Source of the DNA: SIG440 sp045646865
GTDB taxonomy: Bacteria; Bacillota; Clostridia; Monoglobales; Monoglobaceae
Direction of reading: 5' to 3'
NCBI GenBank assembly: GCA_045646865.1
Contig: JAZRLM010000005.1
Location: 1 to 45,264, forward strand
DNA length: 45,264 nucleotides
Below the pieces are notes generated by a model that worked only from the letters and a program-made list of their open reading frames with translations, ran no database searches and was not told the DNA's origin. Of the stretch, positions 33,809 through 41,951 are shown piece by piece. A program made the position numbers and the translations under genes. Position 1 is the first letter of the stretch. The number at the start of each line of letters is the position of its first letter.

Positions 33809-33832
33809 GCCCTCCTTCTGGAGGGCATTTTT
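33809..33832. terminator. Bidirectional terminator after the SLH-cyclophilin gene
   Basis: GCCCTCC (33809-33815) pairs with GGAGGGC (33820-33826), followed by ATTTTT on plus; on minus it is followed by GTTTTCTTGTTTT, so it can also end gap transcription. Confidence 0.85.
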
Positions 33833-33841
33833 GCATAACAT

Positions 33842-33870
33842 AACCCCCTGTGGCATCGCCACAGGGGGTT
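33842..33870 (-). terminator. Hairpin downstream of gap
   Basis: A 12-bp GC-rich perfect stem (33842-33853 with 33859-33870) 15 bp past the gap stop. No T-run follows on minus; the stronger signal is the next hairpin at 33809-33832. Confidence 0.6.
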
Positions 33871-33884
33871 TAAAGTTATATTTC

Positions 33885-34895
33885 TTAGATTTCTGCGAAA
33901 TATTTGATTGTTCTAACCATCTGGCTTGTGTATGAGTTTTCGTTGTCATACCAAGAAACAACCTGAACTTCGTAAAGGTCATCAGCAATCTTTGCAACCA
34001 TTGTCTGTGTTGCATCGAAGAGTGAACCGTATGTGATACCAACGATATCAGAAGAAACGATTTCGTCTTCGTTGTAGCCGAATGAAGCAGAAGCTGCTGC
34101 TTTCATAGCTGCGTTGATGCCTTCCTTTGTAACGTCTTTGCCCTTAACAACTGCTGTAAGGATTGTTGTTGAACCTGTTGTTACAGGAACTCTCTGAGCT
34201 GAACCGATAAGCTTACCGTTTAGTTCAGGGATAACAAGACCGATAGCCTTTGCAGCACCTGTTGAGTTAGGAACGATGTTAACAGCACCTGCTCTTGCAC
34301 GTCTGAGGTCACCCTTTCTGTGAGGACCGTCAAGAATCATCTGGTCGCCTGTGTATGCATGGATTGTAGCCATGATACCGCTCTGGATAGGAGCGTAGTC
34401 GTTAAGAGTTTTTGCCATAGGAGCAAGGCAGTTTGTTGTACATGATGCAGCAGAAATGATTGTGTCATCAGCTGTAAGTGTATCTTCGTTTACTGTGAAA
34501 ACGATTGTCTTAAGGTCATTGCCTGCAGGAGCAGAAATAACAACCTTCTTTGCACCGGCATCAATGTGAGCCTGTGACTTTTCTTTTGAGCAGTAGAAAC
34601 CTGTACATTCAAGAACAACGTCTACACCAAGAGCACCCCAGGGGCATTCCTTAGCATCCTTGATAGCGTAGATTTTGATTTCTTTTCCGTCAACAGTGAT
34701 GCTGTCTTCACCGGCAACAACAGTGTGACCGTCGTATCTGCCCTGTGATGAGTCATACTTGAGAAGATGAGCAAGCATCTTGGGATCTGTAAGGTCGTTG
34801 ATTGCAACTACCTCATAACCTTCTGCGCCGAACATCTGACGGAATGCAAGACGTCCGATACGGCCAAAGCCGTTAATAGCAACTTTTACTGACAT
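33885..34895 (-). CDS. gap: Glyceraldehyde-3-phosphate dehydrogenase, type I
   Basis: Protein of 336 residues. The NAD-binding start is VKVAINGFGRIGRLAFRQMF and the active-site segment is SAASCTTNCLAPMAKTL with the catalytic Cys; the C-terminal WYDNENSYTSQMVRT is intact. It oxidises glyceraldehyde-3-phosphate with NAD+ and phosphate in glycolysis. GGAGG precedes the ATG. It is flanked by its own promoter and terminators and seems monocistronic. Its codon choice looks more biased than its neighbours, as expected for a highly expressed gene (impression, not measured). Confidence 0.97.
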   Translation of the reverse strand: MSVKVAINGFGRIGRLAFRQMFGAEGYEVVAINDLTDPKMLAHLLKYDSSQGRYDGHTVVAGEDSITVDGKEIKIYAIKDAKECPWGALGVDVVLECTGFYCSKEKSQAHIDAGAKKVVISAPAGNDLKTIVFTVNEDTLTADDTIISAASCTTNCLAPMAKTLNDYAPIQSGIMATIHAYTGDQMILDGPHRKGDLRRARAGAVNIVPNSTGAAKAIGLVIPELNGKLIGSAQRVPVTTGSTTILTAVVKGKDVTKEGINAAMKAAASASFGYNEDEIVSSDIVGITYGSLFDATQTMVAKIADDLYEVQVVSWYDNENSYTSQMVRTIKYFAEI

Positions 34896-34939
34896 ATTAA
34901 ATTACCTCCAAAAAAATATTTATATAAATTATTAATTAT

Positions 34940-34968
34940 ATTTTACCATATATTACCCAAACATACAA
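34940..34968 (-). promoter_or_regulatory. Promoter for gap
   Basis: Minus-strand TTGTAT (34968-34963) and TAAAAT (34945-34940) with 17-nt spacing. Confidence 0.55.
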
Positions 34969-35070
34969 GGGGTTTTTAAAATTTGTTAAAAAATTAACCA
35001 TGTTTTGCGTTAATTTTTCACACATCCAAAACAGTATATCACAAAAATTTAAATTTTGCAACTATCAATA

Positions 35071-35099
35071 TTTACAACAACCAAAAAATATGGTATAAA
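35071..35099 (+). promoter_or_regulatory. Promoter for rdgB-ttcA-permease unit
   Basis: TTTACA (35071-35076) and TATAAA (35094-35099) with 17-nt spacing, 39 bp before the rdgB start. Confidence 0.6.
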
Positions 35100-35138
35100 T
35101 AATATATACAAATTGACAAATTGAAACGGAGAGCATAT

Positions 35139-35717
35139 ATGAAACTTATTCTTGCAAGCCAGAATAAACATAAAGCCCAGGAAATGCAGGCTATTCTCGG
35201 GGATAAAATTGAACTTGTAACCCTTGATGCGGCAGGTTGCGGTGATGTGGAAATAATCGAAGACGGCGATACCTTTGAGGCAAATGCTATAAAAAAGGCA
35301 GTTACCATTATGCGGGCAACGGGGCTCCCTGCCATTGCGGACGACAGCGGATTGTGCGTTGATGCCCTTGATGGTGCACCGGGGGTTTATACTGCGCGAT
35401 TTGCAGGTGAAGGTGCGTCCGATGATGAAAATATTTCTAAATTACTGACAGCGTTGGAGGGAGTTGAAACCTCAAAAAGAACAGCCCGTTTTGTTTGCGT
35501 TATTGCGATTGCTTATCCTGATAGAGAACCCATAACATTTCGTGGCGAATGTGAGGGATATATTCTTACAGAAAAACGCGGTGAAAACGGTTTTGGATAT
35601 GATCCGGTATTTTATGTGGAGCAATTCAGTAAGTCCTTGGCAGAGCTGCCGGCTGAGGTGAAAAACTCAATAAGTCACAGATGCCGTGCTTTGGCTAAAT
35701 TAAGTATAGAGGAATAG
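35139..35717 (+). CDS. rdgB: XTP/dITP diphosphatase (RdgB/HAM1 family)
   Basis: Protein of 192 residues: ILASQNKHKAQEMQAIL at the N-terminus (SxNxxK substrate motif), FEANAIKKA, the catalytic ADDSGLCVDALDGAPGVYTAR, GENGFGYDPVFYV and SHRCRALAKL near the end. It removes non-canonical purine nucleotides such as XTP and dITP. The ATG at 35139 has GGAG at good spacing; an in-frame upstream ATG does not. ttcA starts 4 bp after its stop. Confidence 0.94.
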   Translation: MKLILASQNKHKAQEMQAILGDKIELVTLDAAGCGDVEIIEDGDTFEANAIKKAVTIMRATGLPAIADDSGLCVDALDGAPGVYTARFAGEGASDDENISKLLTALEGVETSKRTARFVCVIAIAYPDREPITFRGECEGYILTEKRGENGFGYDPVFYVEQFSKSLAELPAEVKNSISHRCRALAKLSIEE

Positions 35718-35721
35718 TTTT

Positions 35722-36432
35722 ATGCGTAGAGTTTTAAGCGGAATGCGCCGTGCAATTCAGGATTACAATATGATACAAGCCGGTGACAAAATTGCCGTTG
35801 GTGTTTCGGGCGGTAAAGACAGCCTGACCCTGCTTTGTGCATTGGCGGCATACAGAAGATTTTCGGAAGTTCCTTTTGAGGTTATGGGTGTTACACTTAA
35901 TATGGGTTTTGAAGGTGTAGATTATTCTCCCGTTAAAAGCCTGTGCGACGAAATCGGGGTTGAATATGTGGTTAAAAACACCGATATTGCAGAAATTCTG
36001 TTTGATGTCCGAAAAGAAAAAAATCCCTGCTCGCTGTGTGCAAAGATGCGGCGGGGTGGCGTAAATGACCTTGCAAAAGACCATGGCTGCAACAAGGTTG
36101 CGCTGGGACACCATAACGAAGATGTAATTGAGACCTTTTTTCTTTCGCTTTTTTATGAGGGCAGGCTGAATTGCTTTTCGCCTGTGACTTATCTGTCGCG
36201 GACTGATATGTATGTTATAAGACCACTGATTTATGTTGCCGAGGGCGATATAAAAGGTTTTGCAAAAAGGGAGAATATTCCCATTGTTCATAACCCTTGT
36301 CCTATGGACGGTGCATCAAAGCGTCAGGAAATGAAGGATTTTATAAATCAAAGAAACGAGATAGACCACCACTTTAAAACCCGAATGATGACAGCTATCA
36401 AAACGGGACTTGAGGATTGGAAGAATAAATAA
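35722..36432 (+). CDS. TtcA-family tRNA thiolation enzyme (PP-loop ATPase)
   Basis: Protein of 236 residues. The PP-loop VGVSGGKDSLTLL (about 27-39) binds ATP. The CxxC in NPCSLCAKMRRG (about 98-109) and a third cysteine in HNPCPMDG (about 193-200) match the three iron-sulfur ligands of TtcA, which makes 2-thiocytidine at tRNA position 32. HHNEDVIETFFLSLFYEGRL is also typical. Clostridial TtcA-like proteins may thiolate other positions, so the target is left open. It shares a unit with rdgB. Confidence 0.87.
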   Translation: MRRVLSGMRRAIQDYNMIQAGDKIAVGVSGGKDSLTLLCALAAYRRFSEVPFEVMGVTLNMGFEGVDYSPVKSLCDEIGVEYVVKNTDIAEILFDVRKEKNPCSLCAKMRRGGVNDLAKDHGCNKVALGHHNEDVIETFFLSLFYEGRLNCFSPVTYLSRTDMYVIRPLIYVAEGDIKGFAKRENIPIVHNPCPMDGASKRQEMKDFINQRNEIDHHFKTRMMTAIKTGLEDWKNK

Positions 36433-36449
36433 TACCGGAGGAAGAGGAT

Positions 36450-37205
36450 ATGTTAATTTCATTGGCGAAAAATGATTTCAGAGCCAAATATGCAGGCTCA
36501 GCACTGGGTATGATTTGGGGTTTTGTTACTCCGATAGTTACCATAATGATTTATTGGTTTGTGTTCCAGATAGCCTTTCAAAATGGTCCGGTTAACGGTG
36601 TTCCTTATGTTCTGTGGCTGGTTTCGGGTATTGTTCCGTGGTTCTTTATTTCTGAAGGATGGGGCGGTGCAACGGGAGTTTTGCTTGATTATTCGTACCT
36701 TGTGAAAAAGGTCGTTTTCAAGGTGGAACTTTTGCCTGCAGTACGCGTTATATCTGCGGCGTTTGTTCATTTGTTTTTTGTGTTGCTGACCTTTATAGTA
36801 AATTTCGCCTGCGGATACCCTCCCGAATGGCTCGATTTGCAGATTGTTTATTATATGATTTCGGCGTTTGCGCTGACACTTGCGCTGGGCAGAATAACGG
36901 CAACTCTTACTGCTTTTATTCGTGATACCAGCAACTTTGTAGGTGTTATGATACAGTTTGGGTTCTGGATAACCCCGCTTTTCTGGAAGATAGACGACCT
37001 GCCTCAAAATCTTCATATATTATTTGAGCTTAATCCCATACATTATGTAACACAGGGTTATCGTGATACCTTTGTTTATGGAACAGGTTTCTGGGAAAGA
37101 CCCTTATGGCAGACAATTTATTTCTGGGCGTTTGTAGCTGTGATTAGCTGGATTGGAAACTTTATCTTCAAAAAACTCAGGCCTCATCTTGCTGATTTAA
37201 TTTAA
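36450..37205 (+). CDS. ABC-2 type polysaccharide export permease (TagG/Wzm-like)
   Basis: Protein of 251 residues with six hydrophobic helices and the family start LAKNDFRAKYAGSALGMIWGF, the central GRITATLTAFIRDTSNFVGVMIQFGFW and the C-terminal ELNPIHYVTQGYRDTF. Relatives move teichoic acid or O-antigen chains across the membrane with an ATPase such as TagH/Wzt. No such ATPase gene adjoins: ttcA is upstream and a tRNA downstream. GGAGG sets the start. Confidence 0.85.
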   Translation: MLISLAKNDFRAKYAGSALGMIWGFVTPIVTIMIYWFVFQIAFQNGPVNGVPYVLWLVSGIVPWFFISEGWGGATGVLLDYSYLVKKVVFKVELLPAVRVISAAFVHLFFVLLTFIVNFACGYPPEWLDLQIVYYMISAFALTLALGRITATLTAFIRDTSNFVGVMIQFGFWITPLFWKIDDLPQNLHILFELNPIHYVTQGYRDTFVYGTGFWERPLWQTIYFWAFVAVISWIGNFIFKKLRPHLADLI

Positions 37206-37218
37206 AATTATATGTTTT

Positions 37219-37243
37219 TTGGCGGAAGATATTCTTCCGCCAA
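37219..37243 (+). terminator. Terminator after the export permease
   Basis: An 11-bp stem with a 3-nt loop (37219-37229 with 37233-37243) 13 bp past the stop, with only a weak AATTT tail. Confidence 0.6.
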
Positions 37244-37252
37244 ATTTAGGTA

Positions 37253-37281
37253 TTGACAAAAGTGATTTAAATGTGTATAAT
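37253..37281 (+). promoter_or_regulatory. Promoter for tRNA-Pro
   Basis: Consensus TTGACA (37253-37258) and TATAAT (37276-37281) with 17-nt spacing, 24 bp before the tRNA. Confidence 0.9.
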
Positions 37282-37305
37282 GGGATAGTTGACAATTTAA
37301 TAAAT

Positions 37306-37382
37306 CGAGGCGTGGCGCAGTTTGGTAGCGCACCTGGTTTGGGACCAGGGGGCCGCAGGTTCGAATCCTGTCGCCTCGACCA
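37306..37382 (+). tRNA. tRNA-Pro (anticodon UGG)
   Basis: A 77-nt cloverleaf including an encoded CCA (37380-37382). Acceptor stem CGAGGCG (37306-37312) pairs with CGCCTCG (37372-37378). The anticodon arm CCTGG-TTTGGGA-CCAGG gives anticodon TGG; the T-arm has the GTTCGAATC loop. It has its own promoter and terminator, so is a single-gene unit. Confidence 0.97.
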
Positions 37383-37383
37383 C

Positions 37384-37414
37384 AAAATCCGTACACAATA
37401 GTGTGCGGATTTTT
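37384..37414 (+). terminator. Terminator after tRNA-Pro
   Basis: A 13-bp stem (37384-37396 with 37401-37413, one G-U pair, 4-nt loop) ends in TTTTT, directly after the CCA. Confidence 0.88.
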
Positions 37415-37453
37415 GCTTTCAATTGATTTTTGAACAAAGTTTATGATATCACC

Positions 37454-37482
37454 TTGACTTTATTTTGTGGTGGGGATATAAT
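37454..37482 (+). promoter_or_regulatory. Promoter for the MATE transporter
   Basis: TTGACT (37454-37459) and TATAAT (37477-37482), 17-nt spacing. The predicted transcript would start near 37489, very close to the first possible start codon. Confidence 0.75.
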
Positions 37483-37496
37483 TATCAGGATATGAA

Positions 37497-38876
37497 ATGG
37501 GGGTAAAGACTGTGAATAAAAAGATCAACACAGTAGATATGGTAAACGGTTCTGTTTTCAAAAGTATGGTAGCTTTTGTTATACCGCTTATTTTAGGCAA
37601 TATTTTGCAGCTTTTATATAATGCGGCAGATATAATAGTTGTGAGCCGTTTTGCAGGCAGTAAAGCTATGGCATCGGTTGGTGCAACGGGAAGTCTTTGT
37701 TCTCTGATTATAAGTCTGTTTATAGGTCTTACCGCCGGTGCAAGTGTTGTTGTTTCACGTTGTCACGGTGCCCGCGATGAAAAGGGAATGCACAAAGCGG
37801 TGCATACTTCAATTGCTCTTGGTATAGTTGCAGGTATAGTGGCTATGATTATTGGTATTTTTCTTTCGGAATATCTTTTAAGGCTTATGAAAACTCCGGA
37901 AGGCGATGTTTTAAACGGTGCAGTGTTATATATGAAAATATATTTTGCAGGCATACCTGCGGCACTTGTATATAACTTTGGTGCTTCAATATTAAGGGCA
38001 GTAGGTGATACACGTCGCCCGTTGTACATACTGGCATTTTCAGGAATCGTAAATGTAGTTTTAAATCTTGTTTTGGTAATCGGTTTCCACATGAGTGTTG
38101 ACGGTGTTGCCATTGCAACTGCTGTATCAAATTACATTTCTGCAGTTTCGGTTATTTGTATCCTTACAAGAGAAAAAGAAGTATACCGCCTTAATCTTAA
38201 AAAGTTGAGATTTTATAAAAATGAGTTTGTGTCAATTGTTAAAATAGGTGTACCTGCAGGCGTTCAGAGTTCGCTTTTTGCTGTTGCCAACACACTTATT
38301 CAGGCTTCTGTAAATTCATTTGGCACAGCGGCAATTGCAGGTGCGGCGGCTTCGGGCAACGTTGAAGGTTTTATATATATGGCAATGAACGCATTTTATC
38401 AGGCGGCAATAACCGGCGTAAGTCAGAACTATGGCGCAAAAAATGAGAAAGGTCTGCGCAAAACAGTAAAAGTTTGTGCCGCAAGTGTGGCGGTGGTAGG
38501 GGTTACCTTAGGTCTTATAACAGTGATTTTTGCCCGCCAGCTTCTTGGTATATATATTACTGACTCGCAGGAGGCCATAGATTTTGGAGTAATAAGAATG
38601 TTATTTGTAGGTCTTCCATATTTTCTGTGCGGTATAATGGAGGTTCAGGCAGGTCAGCTTCGCGGCCTTGGATATTCGGTTACTGCAATGGTAAATTCAC
38701 TTGTGGGTGCCTGCGGTTTCAGAATACTGTGGATATTGACTGTGCTCCCTTTGAATCATACACCGCAGATTCTGTTTCTTTGCTGGCCGATTTCGTGGAT
38801 ACTTGTAATAATAATGCATTTTGTGTGCTATAAAGTTATTAAGAAAAAAGCACTTGCAAGAATGAATGAAGAATAG
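37497..38876 (+). CDS. MATE family efflux transporter
   Basis: Membrane protein of up to 459 residues with about twelve helices and two MatE domains: MVAFVIPLILGNILQLLYN, TAGASVVVSRCHGARDEKG, SILRAVGDTRRPLYIL and, in the second half, KIGVPAGVQSSLFAVANTLI with AITGVSQNYGAKNEKGLRK. MATE proteins export drugs or metabolites against Na+ or H+. The ATG at 37497 leaves a leader of only about 8 nt; a GTG at 37512 with GGGGG upstream is an alternative start. The substrate is unknown. Confidence 0.9.
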   Translation: MGVKTVNKKINTVDMVNGSVFKSMVAFVIPLILGNILQLLYNAADIIVVSRFAGSKAMASVGATGSLCSLIISLFIGLTAGASVVVSRCHGARDEKGMHKAVHTSIALGIVAGIVAMIIGIFLSEYLLRLMKTPEGDVLNGAVLYMKIYFAGIPAALVYNFGASILRAVGDTRRPLYILAFSGIVNVVLNLVLVIGFHMSVDGVAIATAVSNYISAVSVICILTREKEVYRLNLKKLRFYKNEFVSIVKIGVPAGVQSSLFAVANTLIQASVNSFGTAAIAGAAASGNVEGFIYMAMNAFYQAAITGVSQNYGAKNEKGLRKTVKVCAASVAVVGVTLGLITVIFARQLLGIYITDSQEAIDFGVIRMLFVGLPYFLCGIMEVQAGQLRGLGYSVTAMVNSLVGACGFRILWILTVLPLNHTPQILFLCWPISWILVIIMHFVCYKVIKKKALARMNEE

Positions 38877-38884
38877 TTGGTATT

Positions 38885-38919
38885 AAAAAATGGAAGATGA
38901 ACTCATCTTCCATTTTTTT
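38885..38919. terminator. Bidirectional terminator between MATE gene and Na/Pi cotransporter
   Basis: A perfect palindromic stem with A-run and T-run flanks (AAAAAATGGAAGAT with ATCTTCCATTTTTT) serves both convergent genes. Confidence 0.9.
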
Positions 38920-38928
38920 GTATTAAGA

Positions 38929-40698
38929 TTAAATTGCATATTTTTCTTTGTACGATTCATACAGAGCTTCAAATGTCTGATTTGGATTTTCCTTGATGTT
39001 TTTAAGATATTCGTGAGTTTCAAATGAATCGTGGGATATTTCAATGATGCAAACCGCAATATTTGAACAATGGTCTGAAACTCGTTCGTAGTTAGTAAGA
39101 AGGTCCGAAAGTATAAATCCAAGTTCCATAGTGCAGTCGCCCTGTTTAAGACGTGAAATGTGATTGCCCTTGATTTTGCGCTTTAAGCGGTCAATAATCT
39201 GTTCAAGAGGTTCAACCCTTGATGCAATTTCTACGTTTTCACTTGTCAGAGCTTCTGTTGCAAGTTCAAGAATTTCGGCAGATGCGGCTGTAATAATTTT
39301 TATGTCATTTTGTGCCTGCTGTGAGAATGATATGCCCTTTTCGTACATTTCCTGAGCTACTTCGGCAATGTTTACAGCGTGGTCGGAAATTCTTTCGATA
39401 TCACCTATGCAATGCAGAAGCTCGGTCACAACCTTACTGTCTTTGGACGACATATTGTTTGCGGCAATTTTTACGAGATATGAACTTGTTTTATCCTCGT
39501 ATTTATCAACCAGTTTTTCGTGTTCCATAATTTCCTTGAATTTTTCGTCGCTGTAATCAGACATAAGGGCCGTTGCTGCATTGAATGAGTATGCCGAGAG
39601 TTTTGCCATATCGCAAACCAGTTCACGGCACTTTTCAACAGCAAACGAAGGTATATTAAGAAATCTTTCGTCCAATGTGTCAAAGGTATTTGTTTTTTCT
39701 TCCTTCTTATCACCTTTTACTTTGATTGTGCTTATTGCAAGCTTTTCAATCAGCGAGCAGAACGGCATAAGAATTATAGTAGAAATGATGTTGAATACCG
39801 TATGTGTGATTGCAATTGAGAAGAATGAAGCATTGGATGCCATAAATGCAACAATGGGTCTTATTCCTAAATAGTACATCAGATAATATGCCACAGTTAC
39901 AACAACAACACCAATCATTTTAATGTAAAGACACGATGCTGCAACTCGTTTTGATTCTGTATTACCGCTGATGGCAGAAATGATGGGGGTAATTGTTGTA
40001 CCAATGTTCATACCCAGAAGAACTGGGAGGGCAACCGCATGCTGAATTGACATAGAACCTGCCAACACCTGCAGAATACCGACCGATGCAGAGGAGCTCT
40101 GGATGATCGCGGTGAAGATTGTACCCACAATAATACCCATAATCGGGTTTGAGAACATTATCAGCAGATTTTGAAAACCTTTGTTATCCTTAAACGAACT
40201 TGCTGCATCGCTCATAGCTTCCATACCGAAAATCAGAACAGAAAAGCCCAGAAGGATTGTGGCAACATTTCTTTTTGAATCCTTTTTTGAAGTCATGGTG
40301 ATAATAACACCGATTGCTGCAAGAATAGGAGTGAAGTTTTCAGGCTTTAAAAGATTGATGAAGGCAGCACCTTCAATGTCTTTTAACGAAAGAAGCCATG
40401 CGGTAACGGTTGTTCCGATGTTTGCACCCATAATAATGCTGATAGTCTGTCCTAACTTCATAATGCCTGAGTTAACAAAACCAACCAGCATAACTGTTGT
40501 TGCAGAAGAGCTTTGAATAACCGCTGTTACTGCAAAACCAAGCAGCAGGCCGGTCACTCTGTTTGAAGTAAGACGTGCAAGAATAGATTCAAGCTTGCCA
40601 CCTGCCAGCTTTTTAAGTCCGTCGCCCATCAAGTCCATACCGAAAAGAAACAGGGCAAGACCGCCTATCAGGCCCAGAATTGTAATGACCATATCCAT
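38929..40698 (-). CDS. Na/Pi cotransporter family protein with PhoU domain
   Basis: Protein of 589 residues. The N-terminal 320 residues are the PNaS transporter with two inverted repeats bearing QSSSATTVMLVGF (about 63-75) and QSSSASVGILQ, each followed by GANIGTT or GMNIGTT. The C-terminal part (about 345-565) is a helical PhoU-like domain with LLHCIGDIERISDHAVNIAE and YERVSDHCSNIAV. It probably imports phosphate with Na+. AGGGG lies before the ATG. It stands alone on the minus strand. Confidence 0.92.
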   Translation of the reverse strand: MDMVITILGLIGGLALFLFGMDLMGDGLKKLAGGKLESILARLTSNRVTGLLLGFAVTAVIQSSSATTVMLVGFVNSGIMKLGQTISIIMGANIGTTVTAWLLSLKDIEGAAFINLLKPENFTPILAAIGVIITMTSKKDSKRNVATILLGFSVLIFGMEAMSDAASSFKDNKGFQNLLIMFSNPIMGIIVGTIFTAIIQSSSASVGILQVLAGSMSIQHAVALPVLLGMNIGTTITPIISAISGNTESKRVAASCLYIKMIGVVVVTVAYYLMYYLGIRPIVAFMASNASFFSIAITHTVFNIISTIILMPFCSLIEKLAISTIKVKGDKKEEKTNTFDTLDERFLNIPSFAVEKCRELVCDMAKLSAYSFNAATALMSDYSDEKFKEIMEHEKLVDKYEDKTSSYLVKIAANNMSSKDSKVVTELLHCIGDIERISDHAVNIAEVAQEMYEKGISFSQQAQNDIKIITAASAEILELATEALTSENVEIASRVEPLEQIIDRLKRKIKGNHISRLKQGDCTMELGFILSDLLTNYERVSDHCSNIAVCIIEISHDSFETHEYLKNIKENPNQTFEALYESYKEKYAI

Positions 40699-40775
40699 AA
40701 TTAAATTCCCCTCGTTTGTATAAAGTGTTGATAATAATATTTATAATGCATAAAACCGCAACTTTTACCAAATAC

Positions 40776-40804
40776 AATATAACACGAAAAAATAAAAAAG
40801 TAAA
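40776..40804 (-). promoter_or_regulatory. Promoter for the Na/Pi cotransporter
   Basis: Minus-strand TTTACT (40804-40799) and TATATT (40781-40776) with 17-nt spacing in a very AT-rich interval. Confidence 0.5.
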
Positions 40805-40861
40805 TACATTGGATAAAATTATTTTTGACAAAATAAAAAAATAATATAATAACGCTTTGCC

Positions 40862-40890
40862 TTGACGGAAAAACTTTAATGAAGTATAAT
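40862..40890 (+). promoter_or_regulatory. Promoter for the M42 gene cluster
   Basis: TTGACG (40862-40867) and TATAAT (40885-40890) with 17-nt spacing, 29 bp before the first M42 gene. Confidence 0.8.
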
Positions 40891-40919
40891 AAACGTATCA
40901 ATAAAAAAGGACAATGCTT

Positions 40920-41951
40920 ATGAATAACATTAAGGAAATAACAAAAGAACTTCTTTCTGTTCCCGGAGTTACTGGGTATGAAGGAAATTTTGCAGAATTT
41001 GTCTGCGAAAAACTGAAAAACTACTGCTTTGATGCACGGGTGACAAAAACCAACTGTGTTATGGGAACAATACTGTCGAAAAATGCAGATGCACCGACCG
41101 TTTTGATAGAAGCTCATCTTGACAGAATAGGACTTATTGTGTCAGCAGTTGATGAAAACGGCTTTGTGTCATTCAAAACCCTTGGCGGTGTTGACGAGCG
41201 GATTCTCCCTGCCTGCGAGGTGACTATTCTGGGTAAAAAAGAAGTTTTTGGAATAATAGGCGCAAAACCACCTCATCTTATGGCAAAGGCGGAAGAAAAG
41301 GAAGGCCTTAAGATTGAAGATATGCTTATCGATACAGGGCTTGGTGCTGATGCATCCGAGCTGATTTCGGTTGGCGACCCGATTATGCTGAAAGGGGATT
41401 TATGTGCATTGATGAACGACAGAATCTCATCTCCTGCCCTTGACAACAGATTGTCTATGGCGGCAGTCTTTGCAGTGTTGGAACAGTTAAAAGGAAAAGA
41501 GCTTCCTTATAACATATGTGTTACTTTTGCTTCGGGCGAAGAACAGGGACTTCAAGGGGCATATACCATAACCGGTCAATGTCAGCCTGACCTTGCGATA
41601 GTGGTTGATGTAACCTATGGCGAAACTCCTGATGCTTGCGGAAGTGACACTTTTCCGTTAGGTAGCGGAGTGGCAATTTGCCGCGGCCCCAATGTGCATT
41701 ATGAAATGACAAAACACGTTATGAAGATTGCTAAGGAAAAGGGTATACCTTATGAAATAGAAGTTGCACCGAGAAGCACGGGAACAAATGCGTGGGCAAT
41801 ACAGACATCAGGAAACGGTGTTCCTTGTGTTGTACTGTCTATTCCTATCAGATATATGCACACTACTGTGGAAACCGTAGAATTAACCGATGCTGAAAGC
41901 GTGTATGAATTGATTTGTGAAGTAATTTGCGGAGGTGAGGTCATTGCTTAA
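40920..41951 (+). CDS. M42 family metallo-aminopeptidase (first of three)
   Basis: Protein of 343 residues. All M42 active-site elements are visible: EAHLD with ligand His66 and Asp68, the bridging Asp in ALDNRLSMAAV, the catalytic EE pair in FASGEEQGLQGA, Asp in VVDVTYGETP, and the C-terminal His in PIRYMHTTVE. The family forms large tetrahedral aminopeptidases that trim peptides; some members were first called cellulases. The second ATG (40920) fits the AAAGGA site better than the one at 40914. Its end overlaps the next gene by 8 bp. Confidence 0.9.
   Translation: MNNIKEITKELLSVPGVTGYEGNFAEFVCEKLKNYCFDARVTKTNCVMGTILSKNADAPTVLIEAHLDRIGLIVSAVDENGFVSFKTLGGVDERILPACEVTILGKKEVFGIIGAKPPHLMAKAEEKEGLKIEDMLIDTGLGADASELISVGDPIMLKGDLCALMNDRISSPALDNRLSMAAVFAVLEQLKGKELPYNICVTFASGEEQGLQGAYTITGQCQPDLAIVVDVTYGETPDACGSDTFPLGSGVAICRGPNVHYEMTKHVMKIAKEKGIPYEIEVAPRSTGTNAWAIQTSGNGVPCVVLSIPIRYMHTTVETVELTDAESVYELICEVICGGEVIA

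Noticed and set aside
37208..37396. Short minus-strand ORFs over the tRNA-Pro gene
   Set aside because: They are antisense translations of the tRNA and its flanking promoter and terminator, a common false prediction, with no ribosome site.
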